The notes below the pieces were generated by a model. That model was not told the origin of the DNA, ran no database searches, and saw nothing but the letters and a program-made list of their open reading frames with translations. The translations under genes were made by a program, and so were the position numbers. Below are positions 32,704 through 42,108 of a DNA stretch of 44,768 nt, piece after piece (position 1 is the stretch's first letter; each line of letters opens with the position of its first letter). Source of the DNA: Deltaproteobacteria bacterium (GTDB taxonomy: Bacteria; Desulfobacterota; Desulfarculia; Adiutricales; Adiutricaceae); assembly GCA_031263525.1 (NCBI GenBank), contig JAISFP010000211.1, positions 1-44,768 on the forward strand, given 5' to 3'.

Positions 32704-35700
32704 TTAAAAGTCGAACCTGACTTGGAGGCTGGCGGTGACGCCTTTCCTTCTTCCGACATAGCCCTGAACGCCTATGTCAAATGATATCGGCAGCGTCTGG
32801 GAGGGCTTCAGAGTCAGGCCGATTTCGCCGATGCCGCTGCTGCCTCGCACGGATGGCGCTTCTATGGCGAATCCGTTGGTGGTGGCCCGGGCCCTGCCGT
32901 CAAATTCGTGCTCCCAGGCAAGTCCAACGAAGGGTGAAACGTGGACGTTTGCCGCGTAAGTGAAACGTCCGCCTATGCGCAGCCGTGAGGAATCCGTGTC
33001 CGAGAACTTGACGGTGTCGCCGGTGGACAACGTGACCGTATCCCCTTTCTGCCGTGTCCAGAAGAATTTCGTATAAAGGTCGAAGGTGGATTTTTCAGAA
33101 ATATTCCACAGATACCCGGCACCCGTATGAAATCCGAAGTACGTCGATGTGCTTTCATATCTTGCCGATCGTCCCCAGGGGTCCTGCAGATCGGCGTTGC
33201 CGTATTCGTTATGGATGCGTCCGGCGCGAACGGAGGCTTCGGCGTAGAACCGCCCCGAGCCGGACTTGTTAAAGTCAAGACGTCCCAGGATTCCACCGCC
33301 AACGTGATAGATTTCGCCGTCTCCGTGAACTGAACCGGCATTTGCAAAATAATTGTAGGTGTCGTAAGCTCCGGACCCGTATTCGAAAAACGCGGCAGTT
33401 GTCAGACGACCGGGTGCTATATCCCAACCAGCCGAGAGTCCAAGCATGAATGAAAAGCTGGACATGTCGACGTGCGATCCGGATTCGTACCGAGTGCTGC
33501 CTCCGGAAATTCCGTAGAAAACGCCTACGCTCGTGCCGGCTGATGCAGAGTACCGCGCGGCCTTCTCCGCCTCCCGCATGCCCTGACCCGCCACGAGATC
33601 GGAACCAAGGGCGACCAGTTCCGCGCCTGCGAGAAATCCTTCGGAAAGGGCCTTGGCCTGAGGCAGGACCTCGCTCGAGGAGTACACGGCCTGCAACGTG
33701 TTGCCTGAAGGCTCCATCTTGAAACTGTGGCGCATGGTGACGCCCTGCTGAGCCTCTGCAGAAGTGTTGGCAGGACTTCCGATGAGGCTGGTTGCACTGA
33801 CTATCTCGTAGGAATGAGAGGGCATCGCGCCGCCAAGCATCCCGGACAGTAAGATCTCAGTGCCGTCGAGGTCTGCGACGCCGCCGACCTGCAGCTGGTT
33901 GGCCTTTCCTGTGTTTCCGAAGAAAATGCCCAATGCACCGTGGCTTGTCACGTTGTTCGTAACCCTGAGCGTGCTACCTGGAGCTTCCTCAAGACCTGGC
34001 ACTAGAAGCCCTTCGGAAAAAAGGGTACCGTCAACTATCCCGTTGCCGCTGAATGTTCCGGAAACTCCGACGTAGACAGCTCCTGTCAGGCCGGCCTTCC
34101 CGTCATCCTGATCTGCAAGGCCCAGGGCTATTTCGCCTCCCTCAATCACCGTGGGGCCGCCAAACGTGTTTTTGCCGGCAAGCGTCAGCGTTCCTGTTCC
34201 CATTTTTAGCAGGCCCACGTCAAGGGCCTCCAGATCTTCGTTGAACTCATTGGGTTTGGGCGCGGGCACGCCATTTGGGTAATAATCATCGCCAACCTTG
34301 ACCTGGCCGATGTCATGGAACCAGACACTGTCGAAGTCCATGGTGTTCACGGGGTACATGGCGTAGCCGTTATCCTCGTCGGCGTTGTTCAGGCGGTTGG
34401 CGTCAAGCCAGCCAGGTCCGCGCACAGCCGCCCCGGCGTTGACGACGCCCATGCCGAACAGCCTCATGTACTCATCCTGGGTGACGATGTGCTTGGATAT
34501 CCAGGTGATTCCTTGATAATGCGTATTTGGGTCATCGTTGGAAGTGCCATCCATGGCTTTTTTGAGTTCTTCCGTGAAAACTTCCAGCGTACGACCGTCG
34601 TACAATGACCATTTCGAGTATTCATACAAGCGGCGGATTTCATCTTCATGTTTATGGTCCGCCAGTTCCTCGCTGGAGACATTACTCGGAGCTGTCACGG
34701 AGATTAAGAAAGGTTCACCGTTAAGATTTTCAGAGAGCTGAATGAGAAATGGAGGCAGCCCTTCCATATCGTTTGGGTGGTCGGCTGTGGAAAGGAGCGT
34801 GTCGGCCAGATGTTTTCCGTCCATCCAGGGGAAGGCTTCCTTGACCAGTGCGGCCACGCCCGCAACATGGGGGGTGGCCATTGAAGTGCCGTTTAGAGAG
34901 GCGTATTCAGCAATGCCCGGCCCCATGGCGGAATAAATTGACACGCCGGGCGCGAGCAGGCTGTAATGCGTCGCGCCGTCTGTCAGGTTGGAGAAAAGGG
35001 CAATGAAGTCAATCCGGTCAGAATCACGGCCCGGGTCAAATGCTGACACGCCTATCATGGAGAGTGACAGGGCCAGCTTTTCCTCGTACGTAAGTGTATA
35101 ATCTATCTCATCATATGGCTGGGGCGTCCAGTCTGCGGGATCTATTGTTTTTCCATGTATAACAATTGTACCGGTCAACCATGCGGGCAGGCCTGCCGGC
35201 AGGGAAGGGGAGGCGTTTCCTTCATTTCCCGTAGCGAAGATGAACAGAGTGCCCGACTCCACCGCCAGGGGTGCCATCGCATTGGCGATTTTCTGAATGT
35301 CCTCAAGCTTGGATGAGGGAAAGAGCGATGGCAATCCTGCCAGGGGAGAAACTGGGAATCCCCAACTGTTGCTTACAATGGAGACTTCAGGATACTCGCT
35401 GAACTTACGGATGGAATTGGAGTAAACGTCGCCGCGTTCATACGGCTGTGTGCTGCCGTCAATCCCGACTATGGAGACCAGGTTCGCGTCATAGGCCACC
35501 CCGTGCATTCCAGTCTGGTTGCGCGAGGCCGCTATGGTTCCTGCCGTATGCACTCCGTGCCAGTCGTTTGCGTCTGGCGTTGTGAAATAATTCACAAGGT
35601 ATGGTGATTTTTTAAAAAATTCCCGGTGCAGCGGAAATGCGTTGGAATCCAGCACGCCCACCGTCACACCCTTGCCAGAGTAGCCCTGAGCGTACGCCTC

Positions 35701-35997
35701 GGCTGCGTGTATCGCGTCCAGCCCGTTCCCGGCCAGATATTCGTCCGTCCTGAAGCTTTCGGGGGATGCGCCCCGTGCTGGAACCGCGAGCGCCATGCAG
35801 ACGAACAGTGTGCATAATGCGACAGTCACCGATGCGGTCGCTCTCCCAGAGATTCCTGCCGTCACGTCCTGACTTATCTGCATGACCCTTGCCGCGCAAG
35901 AGCCAGTCTCGTCAGATGCCTCACCGCTGAAAGTCGCGGTGCAGTAGCTACGTGATGGAGACACCGCCGTCTGGCTCAAAGATTCTTGGTTAACCAT
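32704..35997 (-). CDS. Subtilisin-type (S8) serine protease autotransporter
   Basis: 1097 residues from ATG 35997 (AGGAGA 7 bases upstream). An unusually long leader (about 50 residues) precedes a hydrophobic segment (VALCTLFVCMALAVPARGA; cleavage near 77). Subtilase triad: Asp117 (GVTVGVLDSN), His147 (HGVHTAGT), Ser372 (NGTSMATPHVAGVAALVKEA). A passenger-associated repeat follows (GTGTLTLAGKNTFGGPTVIE), and a C-terminal beta-barrel (about 830-1097) ends in VRFDF, the aromatic end recognised by the Bam complex. It is therefore a type Va autotransporter that would display or release a protease on the cell surface, as SphB1- and SSP-type proteins do. It stands alone, flanked by miniature elements; its GC content is intermediate. 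The barrel and triad look intact, so it is probably functional. Confidence 0.95.
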   Translation of the reverse strand: MVNQESLSQTAVSPSRSYCTATFSGEASDETGSCAARVMQISQDVTAGISGRATASVTVALCTLFVCMALAVPARGASPESFRTDEYLAGNGLDAIHAAEAYAQGYSGKGVTVGVLDSNAFPLHREFFKKSPYLVNYFTTPDANDWHGVHTAGTIAASRNQTGMHGVAYDANLVSIVGIDGSTQPYERGDVYSNSIRKFSEYPEVSIVSNSWGFPVSPLAGLPSLFPSSKLEDIQKIANAMAPLAVESGTLFIFATGNEGNASPSLPAGLPAWLTGTIVIHGKTIDPADWTPQPYDEIDYTLTYEEKLALSLSMIGVSAFDPGRDSDRIDFIALFSNLTDGATHYSLLAPGVSIYSAMGPGIAEYASLNGTSMATPHVAGVAALVKEAFPWMDGKHLADTLLSTADHPNDMEGLPPFLIQLSENLNGEPFLISVTAPSNVSSEELADHKHEDEIRRLYEYSKWSLYDGRTLEVFTEELKKAMDGTSNDDPNTHYQGITWISKHIVTQDEYMRLFGMGVVNAGAAVRGPGWLDANRLNNADEDNGYAMYPVNTMDFDSVWFHDIGQVKVGDDYYPNGVPAPKPNEFNEDLEALDVGLLKMGTGTLTLAGKNTFGGPTVIEGGEIALGLADQDDGKAGLTGAVYVGVSGTFSGNGIVDGTLFSEGLLVPGLEEAPGSTLRVTNNVTSHGALGIFFGNTGKANQLQVGGVADLDGTEILLSGMLGGAMPSHSYEIVSATSLIGSPANTSAEAQQGVTMRHSFKMEPSGNTLQAVYSSSEVLPQAKALSEGFLAGAELVALGSDLVAGQGMREAEKAARYSASAGTSVGVFYGISGGSTRYESGSHVDMSSFSFMLGLSAGWDIAPGRLTTAAFFEYGSGAYDTYNYFANAGSVHGDGEIYHVGGGILGRLDFNKSGSGRFYAEASVRAGRIHNEYGNADLQDPWGRSARYESTSTYFGFHTGAGYLWNISEKSTFDLYTKFFWTRQKGDTVTLSTGDTVKFSDTDSSRLRIGGRFTYAANVHVSPFVGLAWEHEFDGRARATTNGFAIEAPSVRGSSGIGEIGLTLKPSQTLPISFDIGVQGYVGRRKGVTASLQVRFDF

Positions 35998-36655
35998 GTT
36001 TCAGTCTCCTAGCAATGGAACGTTCGCAGATCTGACCGCCCCATCACGAGCTCTCAGGGACTCCTCGAGCATTTTCTGTACCGACTGTCTGGTTCTCGTC
36101 TGCGTACGGCGACTCTCTTAAGGGAGCTTTGGCAGGAATAAAGACAGCGGAAAAATCAGGCAGGGTTCCTTCAGGTCCAGATGATACAGAACCTTTGTTA
36201 CAAGCCTTATGCTTTTAAATACCATCCTTTTTCCTCTCAGTCAAGTGATTGCTTTTTCTCTTTCGTTTGGGGATTTCCATAAATTTTTCTTGAATTGCAG
36301 CCGGAAGCGTCCCTCGCATTTGTATCGGCAGCATCGTGTATTAGAAAAGGGGTATCAGCTTTCTCGAATATCTAACTTCAAGACCATTTTTTTTTCTAGA
36401 TGTAACCATTCAGGTTCCTCGCGAAAATCAGACCCTTCTGACCTCCCTCCTTCTCTCCCGTTGCCACATCTTTTGCTATCTCCCGCTTTCACCTCAATTT
36501 CAGTTTCGATTCAAATATTGCACTGCACTATAACTACACTTTGTATGCTGTTAAGGTACCTGATAATTTCAAATAGATCATATTACATTTTAAGAACATT
36601 TTTTATGTGACTCCTAATTTTCAACAACTTTATATAGATCTATGTTTAACAAATA
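35998..36655. other. Upstream region of the autotransporter gene
   Basis: 660 bp between divergent repeats and the gene. A plus-strand open frame of 133 codons (36209-36610) has no ribosome binding site and an odd composition, so I do not call it. No certain promoter is seen. Confidence 0.4.
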
Positions 36656-36803
36656 ATTATTACCCGTTTAATCAAATGCCGGAATCTTCTTCCATCATAT
36701 GGTAGCGGATCATGGCGAGCAGATACCAGGACTGGGTTTTTGCCCGACCTTTCCACCTCTGGGCTGATAGCCAAATTCGGACATTTGAATAAACGGGTAA
36801 TAT
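36656..36803 (-). mobile_element. Family A miniature element
   Basis: About 148 bp. Inverted ends: ATTACCCGTTTAATCAAATG (left) and the complement of CATTTGAATAAACGGGTAAT (right). The interior is the reverse of the element at 29058 (GGAATCTTCTTCCA, CCAGGACTGG, GGGCTGATAGCCAA). No coding capacity. Confidence 0.78.
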
Positions 36804-37107
36804 ATAAAATCTTAATAATCTTTGACAACTCTGATTATTGAACTCTGCTAAATGAAAGTTAAATGTGATTATGTTTGAATGTTTTGCGAGATTAGCTTTG
36901 TATTCTCGTTCTCCACGTTGCGGGGTAACCTTGTTTTTGATTCATCAGTGAGTCTGCCTATTACTTTGGCTGGCTATGTTTATAACATTTCAAAGTTTGT
37001 TTTATACATATTTCAATCAATTTTTTACTAAGCATATTATAATTTTTGAGAAATTCTGACAAAAATTAAATCCATCATTTTTTGGACTCATTCAGCTATC
37101 TCTATTT
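36804..37107. other. AT-rich intergenic, nothing recognised
   Basis: No gene, ribosome binding site or terminator could be supported. Confidence 0.4.
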
Positions 37108-37173
37108 TGATGAGCATTTTTGGGGAAAGAGAGTCCTGATGAGGAACCCTTGAAGCTGAAGGGTCAACTATTG
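37108..37173 (+). mobile_element. Family B fragment, cut by a family A' insertion
   Basis: Matches the family B interior (GAGAGTCCTGATGAGGAACC, then GGTCAACTATTGA) up to the point where the A' element begins at 37174. The rest of the B element is not seen on the far side of the A' pair. Confidence 0.6.
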
Positions 37174-37487
37174 ATATTACGAGTTCGGTTAAATGTTAGA
37201 ATTTTGGCTATCGTTCCCGGGGTGAGAAATCAGTGCAATACCCCAGAACTGACATCTCTTTACCATGACTCGCTCCCATAATGTGGGAAAAGATTTCAAC
37301 ATTTTTTAATATTTATCCTTAAGCGTAATATTACGAGTTCGGTTAAATGTTATAATTTGGGCTATCGTTCCATGGGTGAGAAATCAGTGTAAGAACCCAG
37401 ATCTGGTATTTCTTTGCCATGACTCGCTCCCATAATGTGGGAATATCTTTCAACATTTTCTAATATTTATCCGGAAGCGTAATACGT
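37174..37487 (+). mobile_element. Head-to-tail pair of family A' miniature elements
   Basis: Two copies of about 157 bp, 37174-37330 and 37329-37487, are about 90% identical by eye and share the junction CGTAATATTACGAG. Each contains GTTCGGTTAAATGTTA, TTGGCTATCGTTCC, GGTGAGAAATCAGTG and CATGACTCGCTCCCATAATG. The adjacent, end-sharing arrangement suggests tandem duplication or insertion of one into the end of the other. Confidence 0.85.
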
Positions 37488-38560
37488 CATGTGGGGTAAA
37501 GATTGTCTATGGCTGGCTTTTTGACTGCCCCCCTGTTGAGTCGCCCGTGGGGATGTACCAGAATGGTTACCATTTTTTAGACAATAGCCTTATCATGATA
37601 CCCCATAAATTAAGTTTAAATTTTTGGTATTCTTCTCATTTTGAAGTCATTTCAACGTAATCGGTTACTGACTGTGGCCAAAATCCCCATGTCCTGCATG
37701 TAAGGCGAAATGAATCGTCCATGCCCCTGATGCATGGCGAGATGAATCACGAAGGTTCCGGATGCATGGCGAGATGAATCACGAAGATTCCGGATGCATG
37801 GCGAGATGAATCACGAAGGTTCCGGATGCATGGCGAGATGAATCACGAAGGCCCCAGATTCATGTTGAGGTGAGTCCCCCATCCTCAGAATCCTTCTTGA
37901 GCCTTGTCTCCCGGCCCTGGCATTCTTCAGGATTTGAATCCCCGGGTTAGAGCGGCTTCAGGAACTGGAGGGGCAGAAAGCTGAAGGGGGCAGGAGAGCC
38001 GTCCGGGAAGCCACAGGTACCTGGAAGTCAGTGGCGGCATCAGTGGATCCTTTCAGAATCCCCTGATGTTCCAGATGCCCAGTTCCTTTCGGGGGGGCAG
38101 GAGCTGTCATAACCTGCCAGCTAGAGTTTGACCTATCCCGCAACATATGATTATAATGTTAGGTCTTTGGGATCCCAATAGTCCAGACTTACGCGCAGGC
38201 TCATTTCGCGGCGATCGCTGGCAAGTTCTCCAGTCTGGTCTGTATGTACTTTGTCCTCCGCATATCCCTTGTTTTTGTTGTCCCCCTTGCATTATTTGCT
38301 CCCCTGTCCACCGCGCGACCCCAAGCTCCCGTGTCCACCGCTCGTCCCGGATTCCCCCGTCCCCCTCACGTCATCGGGTTCCCCTGTCCCCCCCATCTTT
38401 CCTGGCTCATGTCCGGCGGTCGGCCTGCCAGATTCCGCGCCCCCCTGCTCGCCCTACCAGCCCCTCCGGACGTCCCCGTCGCACTCAAGCTCTTCCGGCA
38501 GCACCCAGCCGGCGGGGGATGTCCCCCTGCGCTAGCTTTTGAAAAGGAACCATCCACTAC
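37488..38560. other. Intergenic with a 32-bp repeat; no gene
   Basis: Apart from the 32-bp array (37697-37890), the stretch 38250-38540 is C-rich with loosely repeated CCCCTGTCC motifs. A weak AAGGA (38544-38548) precedes the next gene. Confidence 0.5.
37697..37890. repeat. 32-bp tandem repeat
   Basis: Units containing GATGCATGGCGAGATGAATC and ACGAAGGTTCCG are repeated head to tail, four near-perfect and two degenerate. There are no spacers and 32 is not a multiple of three, so it is not coding and not a CRISPR array. Confidence 0.88.
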
Positions 38561-41503
38561 ATGGCACGCTTTTCCCGCCAGGCCCCGATCCTGGGCGAGC
38601 TGGACCGTTTCGGAAGCTTCGTGCGGCGGCTGTCCGTCGACATGTACTTCGGCCCCGGCCAGCTCGTGAATGCCAAGCCCTGCTCCGGGCCTGGGGCCGA
38701 GAGGTTCCTGGCCAAGTTCATGGAGCAGTCGGCCTACCCGATTTCTGAGCGCCTGGGCGAGGCGGGTGCCATCATTTCCGTGCTCCCGAACGGGGAGAGG
38801 GAGACTGCCCAGTCCCGCTGGCTTGCCGCCCGCAATGCCCTTGCCTGGAGCTTGGCCGCCACCGGACGGATCCGCGAGGCCCGCGAGATCATCGTTTGCG
38901 GGGGAGGGATGTCCGCAATTGGGGACGCGGCGCTCCACGATGCCGTCCTGGTCTCCTGGATCCTCGCCAAGGCGGTCCTTGAGAAGGACTGCACGGAGGC
39001 GGCCCGGCTCTACGCGCTCCTCCCGGGGCCGTTCCCAGAGAAGGGGGCCGGGCCGGGGACCTCTGATGGAGAGTCGCACTCGGTAGTGCGGTCGCCCGGG
39101 TCCGGGGAGGCTCTCGCGGGGGGACCGGCCTCCGGATCGGGGCGGCCCTCCTTCTCCGATGCCTGCTCCGCAGGCGGAAGTGCCACCGGTGCTGTGATGC
39201 CCTCCATGCCGCAGCGTGGCACACTGGCTGGACTGTCCTCCGAGACGGGTCAGAACTCCCTCTCCGATGTCAGCTCCGTGTCTGGAGTCGCCTCCAGGGC
39301 CGGGCAGCCCGCCTGCTCCAATGCCCTCTCCGATGTCAGCTCCGTGTCTGGAGTCGCCTCCGGGGCCGGGCAGCCCACCTGCTCCAATGCCCTCTCCGAT
39401 GTCAGCTCCGTGTCTGGAGTCGTCTCCGGGGCCGGGCAGCCCTCCTGCTCCAATGCCCTCTCCGATGTCAGCTCCGTGTCTGGAGTCGTCTCCGGGGCCG
39501 GGCTGCCCTCCTGCTCCAATGCCCTCACCGATGTCAGCTCCGTGTCTGGAGTCGTCTCCGGGGCCGGGCAGCCCACCTGCTCCAATGCCCTCTCCGATCT
39601 CAGCTCCGTGCCTGGAGTCGCCTCCGGGGCCGGGCAGGCTTCCTGCCCAAATGATAGCTCCGCACCTGGAGTTGTCTCTGGTTCCGGGCCGGCCTCCTGG
39701 CCGCAGGGCGACCACCCGGCAGGACCGGCCTCCGAGTCCGGTCAGCGCTCCGAGTCCGGGGAGGCCCTCGGGTCTGCACCGGCCTCAGGGGCCGGTCAGC
39801 CCTCTTTGTCCGGGGAGGCCTCCGGGTCGCGACCGGTCTCCGTGGCCGGTCTGCCCTCCGTGTCCGGGGAGGCCCTTGGGTCTGGACCGGCCTCCGGGGC
39901 CGGCCTGGGCTCCCTCTCAGGAGAGGCTTTCCTGGCGGGACAGGCCGGCGGGGCGGATGACACTTCCAATCCGGGGATGGCATTCCGGTCTTCGGACGGC
40001 CCTCAGACGGGCCCAGTCCGCGTGACGTGGCCGCCCTCTGGGCCGCGGGTGAGCTCGCAGGGGGGAGAGGTCCGCGTGACTGGCCTTGCCTCCGAAACTG
40101 AGCCTGCTTCCGGGACCGTGACTGCCTCCGGGACTCAGTTTTTCTCCGGGAGGGAGTTTTCCGCCAGCACGGAGCCGGCAGGCGGTGCAGAGAGGGCTTC
40201 CGGGCCGGCGCCCTTCCCAGGAGAGGATTCCTGCCTCCCCAGGCCCTTCCTCGATCCGTCCACCGAGCTGGAGCTCTCCGTACTCAAGGCCAGGGCGGCC
40301 TTCAACATGTGTGTCGCGTGCCTCTCCGGTCCGGGCGAGGCCGAGCCGGAGCCGTATCTTGCGGACGTATCGGCCCTGCTTTTCGGCACCTGGCGCCTGC
40401 TCGCGCGGGTCGACCCGCGCTCCGCGCTCCCGGCCGTTAGGTTCCGGGAACTCATGGACTTCTCTCGGGTGGAGCTCCTGGTCCCCGACGATCCCCTGGC
40501 AATAGGAACCGGCGCCCGATCCGGCGAAAGGCCGATGAAGGCCAGGCTGGTCGAGGCGGTGAGGGAGACCGCGTGGCTTGAGGCCCGGTGCCTGGAGGCG
40601 ACCGCCAGGAGGCTGTGCGGCACGGGAGGGCTGGACCGCCTGAGAGCCGCCTTCGAGAGGCTTGCCGGCCCCGTCCGGCCGCAGGGCGGAGCCCCGGCCC
40701 GCACCAGGAGCGGGAGGCTCCGGGCCGCCGAGCTCGCTCTGGCATGCTGCGCCATGGTCTGCGAGGGCGGCTTCTTCCCTGACGAGGCCGAGCACTACCT
40801 GGGCTACATCCTGACCGACGGGATCCCCCAGCTCTCCGAGCGGAAGGCCGAGGCCCTGGCCATGATAGCCGAGGCCCGTGCCGGGGCCGGGGACCTGGAG
40901 GGGGCGGGTAACGCCTGGGAGAGGCTCCGTGCCCTGCCAGGCAGGGGATCCACGGACGACATGAAGGCCCGTGCCCTGGGCGCCCTCACCAGGGCGGCCG
41001 GGGAGAAGGGGGCAGTCTCGGACGCGGCAACGTACTGCTCGCTTCTCCTGGACATGCCGCCCTCCCGGGAGGCGGGCACCCAGGTGCTCATCGCCGCCGC
41101 CACCCTCCTGGACGGACTCACGGGCCCGGAGCATGCCCAGACGGCGGACAGGCTCTGGCTGGCGGCGACCAGGGCCGACCTGCGCGAGGAGAACTCCCGC
41201 CGGGCCCTGTGCCGGGCTGCGCTGGGCCGCATCCGCCAGCTGGCCTCGGCCGGGGACGCGGACGGCGCGTTCGAGGCCTTCTCGTTCATAGACAGCTTCG
41301 GCTTCAGCGCCGCATCGGAGACCCACGGCCTGTGGGCCGAGGCGTCGGTCGCCGTATTCCGGGCCCTCTCTGAGGCGGGCAGACGTCCCGAGGCGCTGGC
41401 AGTGGCCTTCGGCCTGGAGCGCTCCGCCTCCCCCGGCCCACGGCAGAAGCGGCTCCGCGACGACATATCGGCCTGCCTCAAGGCCGCCAGGTCGCTCCAG
41501 TAG
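38561..41503 (+). CDS. Large helical-repeat protein with an internal Ser/Gly-rich repeat domain
   Basis: 980 residues; start ATG 38561 with AAGGA 12 bases upstream. Three parts. Residues 1-170: helical (ELDRFGSFVRRLSVDMYFGP, ARNALAWSLAATGRIREARE), resembling TPR-like helix pairs. Residues about 170-560: low complexity, with six 22-residue repeats (SSVSGVASGAGQPTCSNALS...) and three 18-residue repeats (SGEALGSGPASGAGLGSL). Residues about 565-980: helical again, with TPR-like pairs (AEALAMIAEARAGAGDLEGA, WERLRALP; FEAFSFIDSF; ALSEAGRRPEALAVAFGLER). No signal peptide or membrane helix; probably a cytoplasmic scaffold or adaptor. Function unknown. The same repeat-insertion style as FlhF and FliA suggests it is native rather than acquired. 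Confidence 0.75.
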   Translation: MARFSRQAPILGELDRFGSFVRRLSVDMYFGPGQLVNAKPCSGPGAERFLAKFMEQSAYPISERLGEAGAIISVLPNGERETAQSRWLAARNALAWSLAATGRIREAREIIVCGGGMSAIGDAALHDAVLVSWILAKAVLEKDCTEAARLYALLPGPFPEKGAGPGTSDGESHSVVRSPGSGEALAGGPASGSGRPSFSDACSAGGSATGAVMPSMPQRGTLAGLSSETGQNSLSDVSSVSGVASRAGQPACSNALSDVSSVSGVASGAGQPTCSNALSDVSSVSGVVSGAGQPSCSNALSDVSSVSGVVSGAGLPSCSNALTDVSSVSGVVSGAGQPTCSNALSDLSSVPGVASGAGQASCPNDSSAPGVVSGSGPASWPQGDHPAGPASESGQRSESGEALGSAPASGAGQPSLSGEASGSRPVSVAGLPSVSGEALGSGPASGAGLGSLSGEAFLAGQAGGADDTSNPGMAFRSSDGPQTGPVRVTWPPSGPRVSSQGGEVRVTGLASETEPASGTVTASGTQFFSGREFSASTEPAGGAERASGPAPFPGEDSCLPRPFLDPSTELELSVLKARAAFNMCVACLSGPGEAEPEPYLADVSALLFGTWRLLARVDPRSALPAVRFRELMDFSRVELLVPDDPLAIGTGARSGERPMKARLVEAVRETAWLEARCLEATARRLCGTGGLDRLRAAFERLAGPVRPQGGAPARTRSGRLRAAELALACCAMVCEGGFFPDEAEHYLGYILTDGIPQLSERKAEALAMIAEARAGAGDLEGAGNAWERLRALPGRGSTDDMKARALGALTRAAGEKGAVSDAATYCSLLLDMPPSREAGTQVLIAAATLLDGLTGPEHAQTADRLWLAATRADLREENSRRALCRAALGRIRQLASAGDADGAFEAFSFIDSFGFSAASETHGLWAEASVAVFRALSEAGRRPEALAVAFGLERSASPGPRQKRLRDDISACLKAARSLQ
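39272..39667 (+). repeat. 66-bp in-frame repeat (6 units)
   Basis: Six units of 66 bp, each starting AGCTCCGTGTCTGGAGTCG or a close variant, encode 22 residues with one Cys each. A second in-frame array of three 54-bp units (TCCGGGGAGGCC...) follows at about 39755-39916. Confidence 0.92.
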
Positions 41504-41591
41504 GGGGAACGGAGCTAAGTCCGCGGACATGGGGCTTCGCCTGATGGCGCTGGAGACGTCGTGGGGCCCGGAAACTCCGGGACGGGACGGT

Positions 41592-41616
41592 CGTCCAGCG
41601 CTGAAGGACGTTTTTT
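41592..41616 (+). terminator. Possible Rho-independent terminator after the 980-residue protein
   Basis: CGTCC (41592-41596) pairs with GGACG (41606-41610), followed at once by TTTTTT. The stem is only 5 bp, but the position about 90 bp after the stop is right. Confidence 0.45.
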
Positions 41617-42108
41617 CAAAACGCCTGGGCCCGGAGTTCCTGAGTCCCGAGACGGGAAAACTTGCTGCCTCTGCCGGCAGGTACCAGCAGCCCGGCCTAA
41701 GTTTTATTCCAGTGCAAAAATCCCTCTGCCTCCCCAGTGAAGTCGATAGCTCAACTTTCGAGGAAAGAAGGATGAGTGCCCGTTACGGTTGGTGGGGGCG
41801 GGTCAGGGGACGAACTGGCTATGAGGGATGATGGCTGGATCCAATCCTCCGGCATTTAGTTGCAGGATGGATTAGGCCAGCGTCTTGATAATGGATACGC
41901 AAATAAAATTTTATTCCCATGCTTAACTCTCAAAGGAACGCAGGGAGTAAAGATAACTTTGAACTTCTCTGTTGATATCAAAAAATAATGTTATGTGAAG
42001 CAATCTAGCCTAAAACCATTATTTAATTCGCAATCAATCATTTAAATTTACATAAATAAATACTTTCCATAAGCCGTGTTTTATCAGCAACCAACTAATC
42101 ACGTTTTA
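41617..42108. other. Intergenic; family A remnant and an 18-base direct repeat
   Basis: CCGGCATTTAGTTG near 41850 resembles the end of a family A element. GTTTTATCAGCAACCAAC occurs at 42078 and again at 42103. The second copy contains the last codons and stop of the minus-strand gene. Confidence 0.45.

Noticed and set aside
36209-36610. 133-codon plus-strand gene
   Set aside because: No ribosome binding site, atypical composition, no domain.
37697-37890. CRISPR array
   Set aside because: Contiguous 32-bp repeats without spacers.
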